Shown: positions 7,540-16,538, counted from the stretch's first letter. The stretch is 34,130 bases of DNA from Roseburia sp. 1XD42-34 (GCF_009917385.1 NZ_QWLJ01000046.1:1-34130); one strand, 5' to 3'. Notes: generated from the letters alone by a model not told the origin. Made by a program: numbers and translations.

Positions 7540-8968
7540 ACCAAAACGAATGCATCCAATGGTTATTTTTTTTCAAGTCTTTCGATCACTTAAAGAAACG
7601 ATTTTACCGTTTATCGCAGCGATTATTGCTATTCCTAAAGCGTATTTCTTTTATGTAATAATTGGTCTTATCGTGGTTGCATTATTGTTTGCGATTTTTA
7701 GCATGGTCTCGTGGCTACGATTTACCTACGAGGTAACTAGTGAAGAATTACGGATTGAATCAGGAATATTTATTCGCAAGAAACGGTATATTTCCAAAAG
7801 TCGTATTCAGTCGATTGATATATCGGCAAATGTAGTGCACCAGCTGTTTAAATTGGCTAAGGTGCAAGTTGAAACAGCTGGATCTGGTGCTGAGGGAACA
7901 TTAACAGCAGTGAAGTTAACGGAAGCAGAGGGTTTGCGAAGAGAGTTAAAAGGATTTCAAAATACTCTTGCGGATGCAGAAGCTGAAGAGGCAGCTGAAC
8001 AACAACGAACCTTCCCAGTCTATCAAATATCCAAAAAGCGGCTGTTTTTTGCAGGGTCAACATCAGGAAGTATTGGTGTATTAGCAGGACTAATTGCCTT
8101 TTTAGTCTCGGAAATGGAACAATTTATACCGAACCGTTATTATGATAATACAGTAGAATGGATAGTTGAGCTAAGTATTGTATTGTTAATTATTGTTATT
8201 ATTGTTGGCTTATTATTATTGTGGGTATTAGGGATTGCTGGAACGATGATTAAGTATTGGAACTTTAGAATTGAAAGACACGAAAATGAATTATTTATCA
8301 CTCGTGGTCTGTTAGAAAAAAAACAAACAACGATTCCTTTAAATCGAATTCAGGCGATAGGCATTAAAGAAAACATTATTCGTCAGCCTTTTGGCTATGC
8401 TACGGTATTTGCAGAAGTTGCAGCTGGTAGTGTAGAGGAATCGAATGAATTTTCTTCTACTTTATTTCCAATGCTGAAAACAGAGGAAGTAGAAGATTTT
8501 TTAGCCCTTATACTGCCATCCTACGCGCAGTTAAGTGAGGAATGGAATACGGTTCCAAGAAGAGCTTTAACGTATTATTTGTTTCGTGCATTGATCCCTA
8601 TAAGCTTAATTAGTATTCCGATAATTATTTTCTTCCCAAGTTTTATATGGGCGACAGTGATCCTGCTGTTATTTGGTCTATCTATAGGCTACTTAAGCTT
8701 CCGAGATACGGGTTTTCAACTTGATAAGCACCGAATGCTGCTGCAGTATCGAAAAGTGAATAAAATGAAAATAATTGTTTTTCATAAGCGAATTCAAGCA
8801 GTGGAGAAAAAGCAGCATATCTTGCATCGAAAACAACATTTAGCAACGATGGAAGTATCTATACTTGGTACGAATAGTACAGGAGCACATTACCGCTTAA
8901 AAGAGTTGGAAGAAGTTGATGCCGATCAAATAGCTGATTGGTATTCACATAGGAAGCGTGCAGAGTAG
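7532..8968 (+). CDS. ydbT: YdbT, multi-domain membrane protein with PH-like domains
   Basis: This 478-residue membrane protein has several hydrophobic pairs (about residues 20-65, 180-245, 355-390), each followed by a bPH2 domain (RIESGIFIRKKRYISKSRIQ; ITRGLLEKKQTTIPLNRIQA; and a third near the C terminus around IIVFHKRIQAVEKKQ). Three bPH2 copies are typical of YdbT. It is the partner of YdbS in a two-gene operon. The start at 7532 overlaps the ydbS stop; an in-frame ATG at 7523 is an alternative and would add three residues. No terminator is obvious directly after it. Confidence 0.85.
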   Translation: MSKPKRMHPMVIFFQVFRSLKETILPFIAAIIAIPKAYFFYVIIGLIVVALLFAIFSMVSWLRFTYEVTSEELRIESGIFIRKKRYISKSRIQSIDISANVVHQLFKLAKVQVETAGSGAEGTLTAVKLTEAEGLRRELKGFQNTLADAEAEEAAEQQRTFPVYQISKKRLFFAGSTSGSIGVLAGLIAFLVSEMEQFIPNRYYDNTVEWIVELSIVLLIIVIIVGLLLLWVLGIAGTMIKYWNFRIERHENELFITRGLLEKKQTTIPLNRIQAIGIKENIIRQPFGYATVFAEVAAGSVEESNEFSSTLFPMLKTEEVEDFLALILPSYAQLSEEWNTVPRRALTYYLFRALIPISLISIPIIIFFPSFIWATVILLLFGLSIGYLSFRDTGFQLDKHRMLLQYRKVNKMKIIVFHKRIQAVEKKQHILHRKQHLATMEVSILGTNSTGAHYRLKELEEVDADQIADWYSHRKRAE

Positions 8969-8996
8969 GAAAAGGATTTGCACAGAAAATGATTAT

Positions 8997-9180
8997 CCTG
9001 TATATAAGTGCTGTAAGACTCCCACTCATTAAACTAGGTAATCTGTTCTGCAACATACGTAAGAGATAGCAGCACCTAAATGCTCGAGTTCGTAGGGGCC
9101 TTTAATTATACCATTGTGGTATTAACAAGCTGTGGTGGGGATGAATGAGAGTCCCTCCACTGATAGATGATTCACTTTAT
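8997..9180 (+). mobile_element. Family B palindrome-associated element, copy B2
   Basis: It begins after GATTAT and ends in TTCACTTTAT. The 5' stem includes GTGCTG...CAGCAC with an inner CTCCC, and the segment AGCAGCACCTAAATGCTC is shared with the other copies. The centre contains an extra stem GGAG...CTCC (GAATGAGAGTCCCTCCAC region). No ORF. Confidence 0.65.
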
Positions 9181-9345
9181 CAGGAAAAATAAAAATAAAT
9201 AGTAACTAAAAAGCTTACAGATGAAACTGACGTAATAGTATTCCAATTGGTTAAAAGAGATAGAGACATAACTAAAACAGCTGATTAAAAAAATGAAATC
9301 AACCCTCCGTTATGTATACGCAAGTTTTTAGTTTAGTAAAATGTG

Positions 9346-9456
9346 TAGATCCTGCTGGTACGGCACGAGCTGAAGATCTTGCAGGAAAACGATGTTTCTT
9401 TTCCGAGAGAGCTGAGGAGACTGCGGAAAGCGAAGTATTTTTGACAGAATGATGTT
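9346..9456 (+). repeat. Family C intergenic repeat (single copy here)
   Basis: The segment contains GATCCTGC, CACGAGCTGAAGATCTTGCA, TTCCGAGAGAGCTGAGGAGA and GCGGAAAGCGAAGTATTTTT. I recall very similar intergenic sequences from many Bacillaceae genomes, though I cannot verify this here. TCCTGC pairs with GCAGGA around a 25-nt loop. It has no coding potential. Confidence 0.45.
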
Positions 9457-9472
9457 AGGGTTTTTCATACAA

Positions 9473-9510
9473 ACAAGCCGAACAATCCATTTATAAATTG
9501 TTCGGCTTGT
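9473..9510 (-). terminator. Terminator of the HAD hydrolase gene
   Basis: The 14-bp arms ACAAGCCGAACAAT and ATTGTTCGGCTTGT pair perfectly around a 10-nt loop, 27 bp beyond the stop codon of the minus-strand HAD gene. On that strand TTTGTATG follows. Confidence 0.8.
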
Positions 9511-9537
9511 GCTATATCGTATTTGCTTGTTTCAATG

Positions 9538-10149
9538 TTAGCTTCTTGCTAACGTTAATATATCAAAGGGAGTTTCGAAAATATAACGTGCCGATGGATA
9601 ATTATTGGTTGATGCAACTCCCCAAGCAGCTAGCCCAAAATCTACTCCTGCGGCTGTTGCACAGTGCATATCATAAATAGAATCACCAATGTAAATGGCA
9701 TTCTCTTTTTCGCAAGCTAGTAATTGTAGTGCCAAATTTAATGGATCAGGATTAGGTTTATGTTTTTCGGTATCATCTGCGCACACGATGGCTTGAAAAT
9801 GATGGGCAATATCTAATTGATAAAATCCAGCTTGCATTTCTTTTTGATTTTGTGAAGTAACAATCGCTGGTTTAGGTAATTGAGAAATTACCTCTATTAC
9901 ACTGTCAAATAACGGCACATTACTCATGAAAGGCTTTTGTTTTTCAAGCCAAGCCTCTAACGTCGTTGGAATATCAGCAATATTTAGTATTTCAAGCGTA
10001 CGTAAGCCTGGGATACCTACAGAAAAACGAAGCTCGTTTATTGTTTTGTTAATCCCGTTTTCGGATAAGGTAGCTTGTAATGCTTCAAGTCCAATTCTTT
10101 CTGAGTCAATAATCGTGCCATCTAAATCAAATATAAAAGTGGAATACAA
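9538..10149 (-). CDS. HAD-superfamily phosphatase (phosphoglycolate phosphatase-like)
   Basis: All four HAD motifs are present: FDLDGTIID near the N terminus (nucleophile Asp), IVTSQNQ (motif II Ser/Thr), the lysine loop KHKPNPDP, and GDSIYDM (metal Asp). A helical cap lies between motifs I and II, giving subfamily I. The substrate is probably a small phosphorylated metabolite and cannot be named. The first ATG (10158) directly abuts GGGG at 10159-10162 with no spacing, while the TTG at 10149 sits 9 nt from it, so TTG (203 residues) is the more likely start. It is a single gene in an accessory segment that is absent from the B. subtilis order as I know it. Confidence 0.8.
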   Translation of the reverse strand: MYSTFIFDLDGTIIDSERIGLEALQATLSENGINKTINELRFSVGIPGLRTLEILNIADIPTTLEAWLEKQKPFMSNVPLFDSVIEVISQLPKPAIVTSQNQKEMQAGFYQLDIAHHFQAIVCADDTEKHKPNPDPLNLALQLLACEKENAIYIGDSIYDMHCATAAGVDFGLAAWGVASTNNYPSARYIFETPFDILTLARS

Positions 10150-10228
10150 TTTTTTCATCCCCTATTCAATTATGATTAATTGTAGTTTAGCGGATGAAAT
10201 GCATTTCAGGTCAATAGTGAAATACTCA

Positions 10229-10270
10229 TCCCTGCTTCCCATGGCTTCTTAAAGCAGGGACTTCTTTTGA
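10229..10270. terminator. Unassigned hairpin with T-rich tail
   Basis: TCCCTGCTT and AAGCAGGGA form a perfect 9-bp stem followed on the plus strand by CTTCTTTT. No plus-strand gene lies upstream, so its role is unclear. Confidence 0.4.
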
Positions 10271-10370
10271 TAACTGCTATTTTAATACCACTAAGCTAGT
10301 CCTATTATTCCAAGAGTTTATATGGACAACAGCTAATAAGCGTATGCTTCTTTTTTTGGGCAAGAAAAGA

Positions 10371-10568
10371 AAGTATAGAATGAGGTGCTTTGAGATAAAG
10401 AAATAACCGAATAAGCTACGTCAGGCGCAAGCGCCCAGCAACTAGGCAACTTCACGAATCGCCCTCCGATAAGTCATCATTGGTTCGTATCCTCACCATG
10501 ATTCCTAAAACTTTAGTTGCTTCGTTCCAGTTGCTACGTTGCTAACCGGGCGCCCCACGCCTTTGTTC
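10371..10568 (+). repeat. Family A structured repeat, copy A3 (short form)
   Basis: It begins AAGTATAGAATGAGGTGCTT and ends CGGGCGCCCCACGCCTTTGT. The local hairpin is GGCGC-aa-GCGCC, a different sequence but same position as in A2. The long-range pair GCAACTA/TAGTTGC is kept. It lies downstream of the minus-strand beta-lactamase. Confidence 0.8.
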
Positions 10569-10673
10569 GTTTTTCTAATGTTCCGTGCAGAGTTATAATC
10601 TCTTACGATGTTCTGCTAGCACATGGATAGGTACGTTCAAATAATGCGATTTCTCTAAATTAAAAAATAATGA

Positions 10674-11573
10674 TCAATTGATAATACTCATTACGTCCTC
10701 GGTAGCTTTTGCAATAAGTTCTTCACTTCCTTCAGCATCTTCTTCATCCCGGCTAGAAAGAACAGCAAGAATAATCGGATCTTCATTTGGTGGCCAAATA
10801 ATAGCTATGTCATTACGTGTTCCATAGGATGCAGCCCCTGATTTATCTCCAACTTCCCATCCTTCCGGTACTCCTGCTCGAATTAAATTATCTCCTGTTG
10901 TATTTCGTTTAAGCCAATTTACTAATAGATCCTGTTTTTGCTTCGTTAGTACGTCCCCCATTGTGAAAGCTTGAAGGCTTGTTGCGAGTGCTTTCGGTGT
11001 GCTTGTGTCCCTTGTTTCTCCAGGTTTTACCTTATTTAATTCAGGCTCTATTCTTTCCGGTTTTGTCACATCATCTCCAATGTCGCGAAGTGCTTGTTTA
11101 AAACCTGCAGGTCCACCGATTCGTTTCAATATGTGGTTAGCGGCAGTATTATCACTATATCGCATGGAAGCATCACTAAGTTCCTTCCATGTCATCGGTT
11201 TATTCACATGTTTTTCAGTAATTGGATTATAATTTACAAGATCGTCTTCTTTGATCAAAACAGTTTCTTCTAATTGGTCGACATTCATCTTTTGCAGCAG
11301 TACACCTACAGCAAGTACTTTATGAGTTGAAGCATAAGCAAACCGTTCTTCTTCCCGATAAGACACAGTTTGCCCTGTACGAGTATCCATGGCATATATA
11401 CCAAGCTTTGCATCATATTCTTCCTCTAATAGGCGAAAAGCATCTTTTTCAATTTCTGGTGTCGACTCTCTGCTATATTCATTACTAGCTGGTTTTGCCT
11501 TCATTTCTCCACAACCAACAAGCGCAAGAAAAACAAAAAATAAAGTTCCAATAATTTTCGTATAATGTAGCAT
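10674..11573 (-). CDS. bla: Class A beta-lactamase (lipoprotein)
   Basis: This 299-residue enzyme hydrolyses beta-lactams outside the cell membrane. An N-terminal hydrophobic segment ends in the lipobox LVGC with Cys21, so it is probably membrane-anchored. Class A motifs are complete: S82-T-H-K85 (Ser70/Lys73 of the standard scheme), SDN at 140-142, EPELN with Glu176 (Glu166), and K244-S-G (KSG rather than KTG, as in many Bacillus enzymes). The ATG at 11573 is preferred; an in-frame TTG at 11582 would sit only about 3 nt from the AAAGG site. A BlaI-type operator covers its promoter but no blaI or blaR1 is in the window. Substrate range cannot be inferred. Confidence 0.92.
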   Translation of the reverse strand: MLHYTKIIGTLFFVFLALVGCGEMKAKPASNEYSRESTPEIEKDAFRLLEEEYDAKLGIYAMDTRTGQTVSYREEERFAYASTHKVLAVGVLLQKMNVDQLEETVLIKEDDLVNYNPITEKHVNKPMTWKELSDASMRYSDNTAANHILKRIGGPAGFKQALRDIGDDVTKPERIEPELNKVKPGETRDTSTPKALATSLQAFTMGDVLTKQKQDLLVNWLKRNTTGDNLIRAGVPEGWEVGDKSGAASYGTRNDIAIIWPPNEDPIILAVLSSRDEEDAEGSEELIAKATEDVMSIIN

Positions 11574-11657
11574 TTTTATCAAAACCTTTCCGTTTTTTAA
11601 TTTTTATATTCATATTGCAAAATAAGATTTTTACCTTTTTTTGGAAATAACAACCAT

Positions 11658-11694
11658 GGACTACATGTGTAATCTAATATTACATATGTAGTCC
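11658..11694. promoter_or_regulatory. BlaI/MecI-type operator upstream of bla
   Basis: A 37-bp near-perfect palindrome with ends GGACTACAT and ATGTAGTCC contains two TACA-NN-TGTA-like boxes: TACATATGTA at 11681-11690 and TACATGTGTA (TACACATGTA on minus) at 11662-11671. TACA/TGTA dyads are the known target of BlaI/MecI repressors. It overlaps the -10 box of the bla promoter. Confidence 0.7.
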
Positions 11695-11704
11695 TCGCTG
11701 TCAA
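11677..11704 (-). promoter_or_regulatory. Sigma-A promoter of bla
   Basis: On the minus strand TTGACA (11699-11704) and TAATAT (11677-11682) are 16 bp apart. The -10 region lies inside the palindromic operator, so repressor binding would block transcription. Confidence 0.7.
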
Positions 11705-11728
11705 ATAAAATGGCAGCTCATCATTTAT

Positions 11729-12054
11729 TCCGTATATAAGGTGCTGTAAGTTTCCCACCTTGGAAATATCTGTACAGCAACAAGTCTAACTGGGAGATAG
11801 CAGCACCTAAATGCTCTATTTCGTAAGCGGATCACGTCAAGAGTGGAAGAGATAGAAGTATAAATGGTAGTTAACTTCACCTAAATTCTTGTTCGTTCGA
11901 GGGAGGTAGAATGTTAATCGCGAGAAGCGGTGCAACAGGACAAAAAACTTGGAATCGGTACCTCTTACACATATAAAAAATGTTTTTTCAAGGACAGCAA
12001 CGACCCAAGATGGGGGGTGGAAGATAAATGCTACTGATTAGACATTCACTTTAT
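11729..12054 (+). mobile_element. Family B palindrome-associated element, copy B3 (long)
   Basis: It begins after CATTTAT (11722-11728) and ends in ATTCACTTTAT. The 5' structure is well kept: GGTGCTG (11740 region) pairs with CAGCACC (about 11802-11808), and CCC pairs with GGG inside it. At 326 bp it is about twice the usual size because of extra central sequence. It sits between the bla promoter and the 3' end of the LacI-type gene. Confidence 0.65.
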
Positions 12055-12060
12055 ACATGC

Positions 12061-13011
12061 TCATGTAGAGGAGCGTTGGATGATTTCAAAAGGGATTTCT
12101 ACTTTATCTAATGTTCGGTTTACAGCAAGCTCAAAGGCCTGCTCACCTAAGTCTGCAAGTCGATGGTTAACGGTTGTAATTCCTAAAGCTTCTCCAATTG
12201 GTTGATTTTCTTGTCCTACAATTGCAACCTCTTTGGGAACTTGCAGTTTGTTATTCTCACAGTATTGGAGAATTCCACCTGCTACTTCGTCCCCGTTAGC
12301 ATAGATTGCGGTAGGTCGGTTTTTTCGGTTCAAAAGTATTTCTGCAGCTTTGTAACCATCCTTTAAGCAAAAGCAATTACCAACGTGAAATGGATGGTAC
12401 ATTTCTCCAATAATGTTCTGATAAGCTTTAATTGTTTGTTTTGTACTTTTACTTTCAATTCCTCTTGCCGTTGTAAAACCAATTCTTTGATGCCCTTTCT
12501 GTTTCAGCATCTGAAATGCTTCTAAGTATGAGGCGAAACGGTCTACATAAGCACAGCCTATTTCTTCTCTTTCTGTGTATTCACATGAAATAATTGTTCC
12601 GTATTGTGAAAAAGGAATAATTTTGTCCCAATGATTTGCTTTTGACGTTATGATGAGAGCATCAAATTGTTTGCTTTTCAACATAGCCAAATATTCCAGC
12701 TCTTTGTTTTTATTATATTTAGAAGGAAGTACAGTTACTAAAAAATCTAATTCACTGGATTTGTTTAGAATACCATGCAGCATTTGATCAAATGCCTGAT
12801 TATTGTTATAGGGGATAATAACACCTATTCTTTTCGTTTCTCCACGTATTAAATCAATAGCGTTATTGTTAGGTGTATAATTAAGTTCTTTAATAATTTG
12901 TTTCACCTTTAATCTTTTCTCTTCGGAAACATAGTTATAATTATTTAATACTCTTGATACCGTTGAGACAGAGACACCAGCTAATTTTGCTATATCATGA
13001 ATGTTCGTCAT
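12061..13011 (-). CDS. LacI-family transcriptional regulator
   Basis: The 316-residue protein begins with the typical helix-turn-helix, TNIHDIAKLAGVSVSTVSRV, followed by the hinge (ELNYTPNNNAIDLIRG) and a periplasmic-binding-protein-like sensor domain (RIGVIIPYNNN to the C terminus) containing family segments YANGDEVAGGIL and AIVGQENQPIGEAL. It therefore binds an operator as a dimer under control of a small ligand, usually a sugar; no sugar genes are nearby, so the ligand is unknown. AGGAG lies 7 bp before the ATG at 13011; an upstream in-frame start at 13053 would begin inside the rhomboid gene. It starts 16 bp after the rhomboid stop codon, so the two share a transcript. Confidence 0.88.
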   Translation of the reverse strand: MTNIHDIAKLAGVSVSTVSRVLNNYNYVSEEKRLKVKQIIKELNYTPNNNAIDLIRGETKRIGVIIPYNNNQAFDQMLHGILNKSSELDFLVTVLPSKYNKNKELEYLAMLKSKQFDALIITSKANHWDKIIPFSQYGTIISCEYTEREEIGCAYVDRFASYLEAFQMLKQKGHQRIGFTTARGIESKSTKQTIKAYQNIIGEMYHPFHVGNCFCLKDGYKAAEILLNRKNRPTAIYANGDEVAGGILQYCENNKLQVPKEVAIVGQENQPIGEALGITTVNHRLADLGEQAFELAVNRTLDKVEIPFEIIQRSST

Positions 13012-13027
13012 TACTATGCTCCTTATA

Positions 13028-13798
13028 TCAAAATAGGCGGCTAAATAAGCCAAGCAAAACTAGAAAACCTAAAATAATCCACCAAATATTTTTAGTGAAG
13101 GAGCGCGGGAGACGCTTTTTGTTCCAGCGGTTTGGATCAAATTGGATATCATCATCATCTCTGTAACGGTTGCGTCTTGCGATGGCTGCCCACGGGTTAT
13201 AGCTATTTGCACCTGCTAAAACAACGGGTGCTATAATAAGACCGCCAAGGAAACCGAAAATATGGCCGGAAACATTAATGCCGGGATTGAAGAATGTCAT
13301 GACTAGACCAATAATTAAAATAGTAGTAACCATTTTCGAACTAATTTGGTCGATAAGGTGTTTTCGAAATAACACCATAAAAATATAGATGCCGAATAGT
13401 CCAAAGATTGCGCCTGATGCTCCTACATGGTTATAGTATAAATCTTCCACGAAATAAGTCCCTAGATTACCGAATATACCAGCAAAAAGGTAGCCAAGGA
13501 TAAATTTGGTTCTCCCAAGCATTTGCTCTAAAGCAGGACCAAATAGAACAAGGGAGAAGGAGTTAAACAGTGCATGCATTAAATCAACATGGAGAAATAT
13601 CGGGGAAATTAATCGCCAATATTCACCTTGCTCGACCCAATAATTACTTCCACTCCCTAATTGGTAAAGCCATATACTAAACGGTAATTGCAAAAGGTTA
13701 ATCACTAACCATAAACCTAAGTGAACGATTACTAGCGTGGACACGATTGGATAGGATTGCATAAATTCTTTAATACTTCTTTCATGTCTTATAAACAT
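13028..13798 (-). CDS. ydcA: Rhomboid-family intramembrane serine protease
   Basis: This 256-residue polytopic membrane protein carries rhomboid signatures: HALFNSFSL with the conserved Asn, the catalytic serine in GASGAIFG, and the catalytic histidine in SGHIFGFLGG. Six or so hydrophobic segments span about residues 15-200, followed by a hydrophilic loop (YRDDDDIQFDPNRW) and one more C-terminal segment. Its substrates are unknown. The position next to acpS matches ydcA in B. subtilis, though I recall that protein as shorter. GGAGG lies 6 bp before the ATG. It is the first gene of a likely pair with the LacI-type regulator. Confidence 0.9.
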   Translation of the reverse strand: MFIRHERSIKEFMQSYPIVSTLVIVHLGLWLVINLLQLPFSIWLYQLGSGSNYWVEQGEYWRLISPIFLHVDLMHALFNSFSLVLFGPALEQMLGRTKFILGYLFAGIFGNLGTYFVEDLYYNHVGASGAIFGLFGIYIFMVLFRKHLIDQISSKMVTTILIIGLVMTFFNPGINVSGHIFGFLGGLIIAPVVLAGANSYNPWAAIARRNRYRDDDDIQFDPNRWNKKRLPRSFTKNIWWIILGFLVLLGLFSRLF

Positions 13799-14206
13799 TT
13801 GATTCCTCCATGGAATAGGTTTTTAAAATGCTTTACAAGGTGTATGATAGAATTAAGCTCACAGGAAGTTGGTTTAGCTAATTTGGTTGCTTTTCTATTT
13901 TTTCAGCATACACGTTTATAATTAATTTTATCCTACTAAATGCTATTAAAAAAGTCGAATAAAAATGACAAATGAAGGTTTTTTGTAACGGTTTTATAAC
14001 AAGTAGATATATTTTACATTTAAAGGAATGATGCAAATCGTCGAACATATCTTTTCATGGAGCTGTACACATGCTGCTCAGTAACCGAGTAGTAAGTATT
14101 TAAGCTTAGAAAAAAAGCTGTTTTGAGCTTTATGAACATGAGAGAAACGTTCAAAACAATGTTTGTAATCGTGACATCAACTAATAGGCCGTAAATAAAC
14201 ATTTAA
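13799..14206. other. Intergenic stretch between rhomboid and acpS
   Basis: About 400 bp that should hold the promoter of the minus-strand rhomboid gene. A small stem AAAGCT-gttttg-AGCTTT lies near 14118. A 60-codon minus-strand open frame (14020-14202) has no ribosome site and no recognisable sequence. Confidence 0.4.
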
Positions 14207-14212
14207 TTTTTC

Positions 14213-14375
14213 TCGTATATAAGTTGCCGTAAGACTCCCACTTCAGGGGGTGGATAATCTGTACAGTAACGAGTCTAAGCGGGAAATAATAGCACCTAAC
14301 CTATGTCGTAAGCGGACTTTAGGACAAGCCGTGTTGGAAGAATGAAATTCCCCATGGGTGGAAGATTCAGTTTAT
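14213..14375 (+). mobile_element. Family B palindrome-associated element, copy B4
   Basis: It starts with CGTATATAAG like B3 and ends in ATTCAGTTTAT. It shares GTAAGACTCCCACTTC, TCTGTACAGTAACGAGTCTAA and GGGA...TAGCACCTAA. The left junction is less clear than in other copies (ATTTAATTTTTCT), so the start may be a few bases off. It lies in the acpS upstream region. Confidence 0.6.
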
Positions 14376-14466
14376 AATCTACTTCAATCACAAGCGAATT
14401 GTAGCAACTGGTTTAAAACATTTATTTTTCGTTAGTGATCTTAATTGTTACGAAAAGGAGAAAGAG

Positions 14467-14829
14467 ATGATTAAAGGTATTGGTATTGATATTATTGAAC
14501 TGGGACGCATTAAACAGAGCATACAGAACAATGGGCGCTTTATAGAACGAATTTTAACTCCAACTGAGAGAGAAGGGTATAGATTACTAACGAGTGACAA
14601 AAGGAAGGTGGAATATGTTGCTGGGAGATTTGCAGCAAAGGAAGCATTTGCTAAAGCTGTTGGTACTGGCATCGGTAAGCTCTCGTTTCAGGATATAGAA
14701 GTAACAAAACTGGAGAATGGCTCTCCAGTGTTAAATGTAAAAGGATTTGAATCGATTGCCATATTTATATCGATCTCTCACGCAGAGCATTATGCCGTAG
14801 CCCAAGTTGTTCTAGAAACACAGCCATAG
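14467..14829 (+). CDS. acpS: Holo-[acyl-carrier-protein] synthase
   Basis: This 120-residue enzyme transfers 4'-phosphopantetheine from CoA to a serine of apo-ACP, needed for fatty acid synthesis. The family signature is complete: GIGIDIIELGRI with the magnesium-binding Asp near the N terminus and AGRFAAKEAFAKAVGTG with the metal-binding Glu. AAAAGGAGAAAG precedes the ATG. It is followed after 187 bp by the nnr gene, the order known from B. subtilis relatives. Confidence 0.95.
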   Translation: MIKGIGIDIIELGRIKQSIQNNGRFIERILTPTEREGYRLLTSDKRKVEYVAGRFAAKEAFAKAVGTGIGKLSFQDIEVTKLENGSPVLNVKGFESIAIFISISHAEHYAVAQVVLETQP

Positions 14830-15016
14830 TTTTAATACGGTCGAAAAATAGCAAGTAGACCTTTCATTTATTTAAAAGTTATTTTACGGAAAACGGAAGA
14901 TTTTCATACAGAAAGTGATGCTGCTCTTTAAATAGATATAAGTACAAGAGATAATAACGAATGCATAATCACAAGGTTTGTCTCATATATTCTAGTGCGG
15001 GTAGGAGGGAACAAAT

Positions 15017-16537
15017 TTGTTTATTGTCACCGCGAAAGAAATGTACGATATGGATCGCTTAGCAATGCAGGAAATTGGTTTGGATGGAAAATTGCTGATG
15101 GAAAATGCCGGACGAGCTGTTGCATGGAAGGTAATGGGGAAGATTTCTCAGGCGGATAAAATTTGTATATTGGCAGGGGCAGGTAACAATGGTGGGGATG
15201 GATTTGTTATTGCACGTACGTTGCTGGATCATAACTATCATGTAAAGGTATTGCAAGTAGTTCCAAACGATAAAATTACGGGCGATGCATACGATCATAA
15301 GCATATTTATGAAAAATGTGGAGGTCAAGTTGTTCCGTATGATACTGGAGCTACCCAGATGATTAAAGAAGCAGATGTACTCATTGATGCGATGATCGGT
15401 ATTGGGATTAAGGGCGAAGTACGGGAACCGTTTGCTTCACTTATTTCGCTTATCAATGCGGAACAAAGCTATGTCATTTCTGTAGATACTCCTTCAGGGG
15501 TGCCAGCATATGAAGGCGGTGAATCGTTTCACGCTGTACAAGCTGATTACACCATCATTATCGGGGCGCCAAAGCAGAGTGTTTTTCTTCCTTACACTGC
15601 AAGCTATTATGGAGAATGGGAGGTTGTTTCTATTGGCTTGCCGACGTTTATTTTTAAGCGTCTTACAAGTAAGAGGATGTGGCAGCTAGATGATGTGAAA
15701 AAGACTTTGCCAAGACGTCAGTTATTTGATCACAAGGGCAATCATGGTAGAGGATTGGTTATTGGTGGCTGCACAGACATGCCTGGTGCTTTATCTATGT
15801 CTGTACAAGCGGCATTAAAATCAGGAGCTGGTTTAATAACCGGAGCAAGTTCTTTACCTGTTATTCAAATGATTGCGGGAAACTGTGTTGAAGCGATGTA
15901 TACGCCTGTGCCAGCAATAGATGGTTATCTTAATAACAGTTTAAATATAAATCTACACGCTTATAATGCAATCGCAATTGGAATGGGGTTAGGCAGAAGA
16001 AAGGAGACAAAAGAGGTAGTTAAGCAAGTAATAGAAACAGCAACTTGCCCTGTGATCATTGATGCTGATGGTCTGTATCATTTGTCTCAACTCTTACCCT
16101 ATTTACGTGACAGATCGTATCCGACCATTATTACGCCTCATCCCGGGGAAATGGCAACGTTATTGGGGGTCTCTATTCGTGAGTTGTTGCAAAAACCGTT
16201 TCAATATGCAAAGGATTTCTCCGCAGCTTACCATGTCTATGTGGTTTTAAAAGGAAGATATACGATTGTTACTTCCCCAGAGGGTGTGCAAATGGTAAAC
16301 CCAACAGGCAACCCAGGATTGGCTAAAGGAGGAAGTGGAGATGTTTTAACAGGGATCGTTTTGGCAATGGTGATGCAAAAGCAAAGCCTGCTTCATGCTT
16401 TATGCAATGCCTGTTATATTCACGGTATGTCGGCTGATATACTAGTACAGCATCAGCATTCTGAACATGATTTACTTGCAACCGATGTAATCAACGGAAT
16501 ATCAGATGTGTTTCGTGCCATTTCGAGTAGTGGATGA
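15017..16537 (+). CDS. nnr: Bifunctional NAD(P)HX epimerase / ADP-dependent dehydratase
   Basis: This 506-residue fusion repairs hydrated NADH and NADPH. The N-terminal YjeF_N epimerase domain (about 1-215) has GAGNNGGDG at 54-62. The C-terminal ribokinase-like dehydratase domain (about 225-500) has KGNHGRGLVIGG, the ADP/substrate segment ITPHPGEMATLL, and NPTGNPGLAKGGSGDVLTG, with GSGD at 439-442. B. subtilis keeps a separate dehydratase (YxkO), whereas the fused form is common elsewhere. The start is TTG at 15017 behind a strong AGGAGGG (15002-15008), giving the normal N terminus MFIVTAKEMYDMD. Confidence 0.93.
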   Translation: MFIVTAKEMYDMDRLAMQEIGLDGKLLMENAGRAVAWKVMGKISQADKICILAGAGNNGGDGFVIARTLLDHNYHVKVLQVVPNDKITGDAYDHKHIYEKCGGQVVPYDTGATQMIKEADVLIDAMIGIGIKGEVREPFASLISLINAEQSYVISVDTPSGVPAYEGGESFHAVQADYTIIIGAPKQSVFLPYTASYYGEWEVVSIGLPTFIFKRLTSKRMWQLDDVKKTLPRRQLFDHKGNHGRGLVIGGCTDMPGALSMSVQAALKSGAGLITGASSLPVIQMIAGNCVEAMYTPVPAIDGYLNNSLNINLHAYNAIAIGMGLGRRKETKEVVKQVIETATCPVIIDADGLYHLSQLLPYLRDRSYPTIITPHPGEMATLLGVSIRELLQKPFQYAKDFSAAYHVYVVLKGRYTIVTSPEGVQMVNPTGNPGLAKGGSGDVLTGIVLAMVMQKQSLLHALCNACYIHGMSADILVQHQHSEHDLLATDVINGISDVFRAISSSG

Positions 16538-16538
16538 T

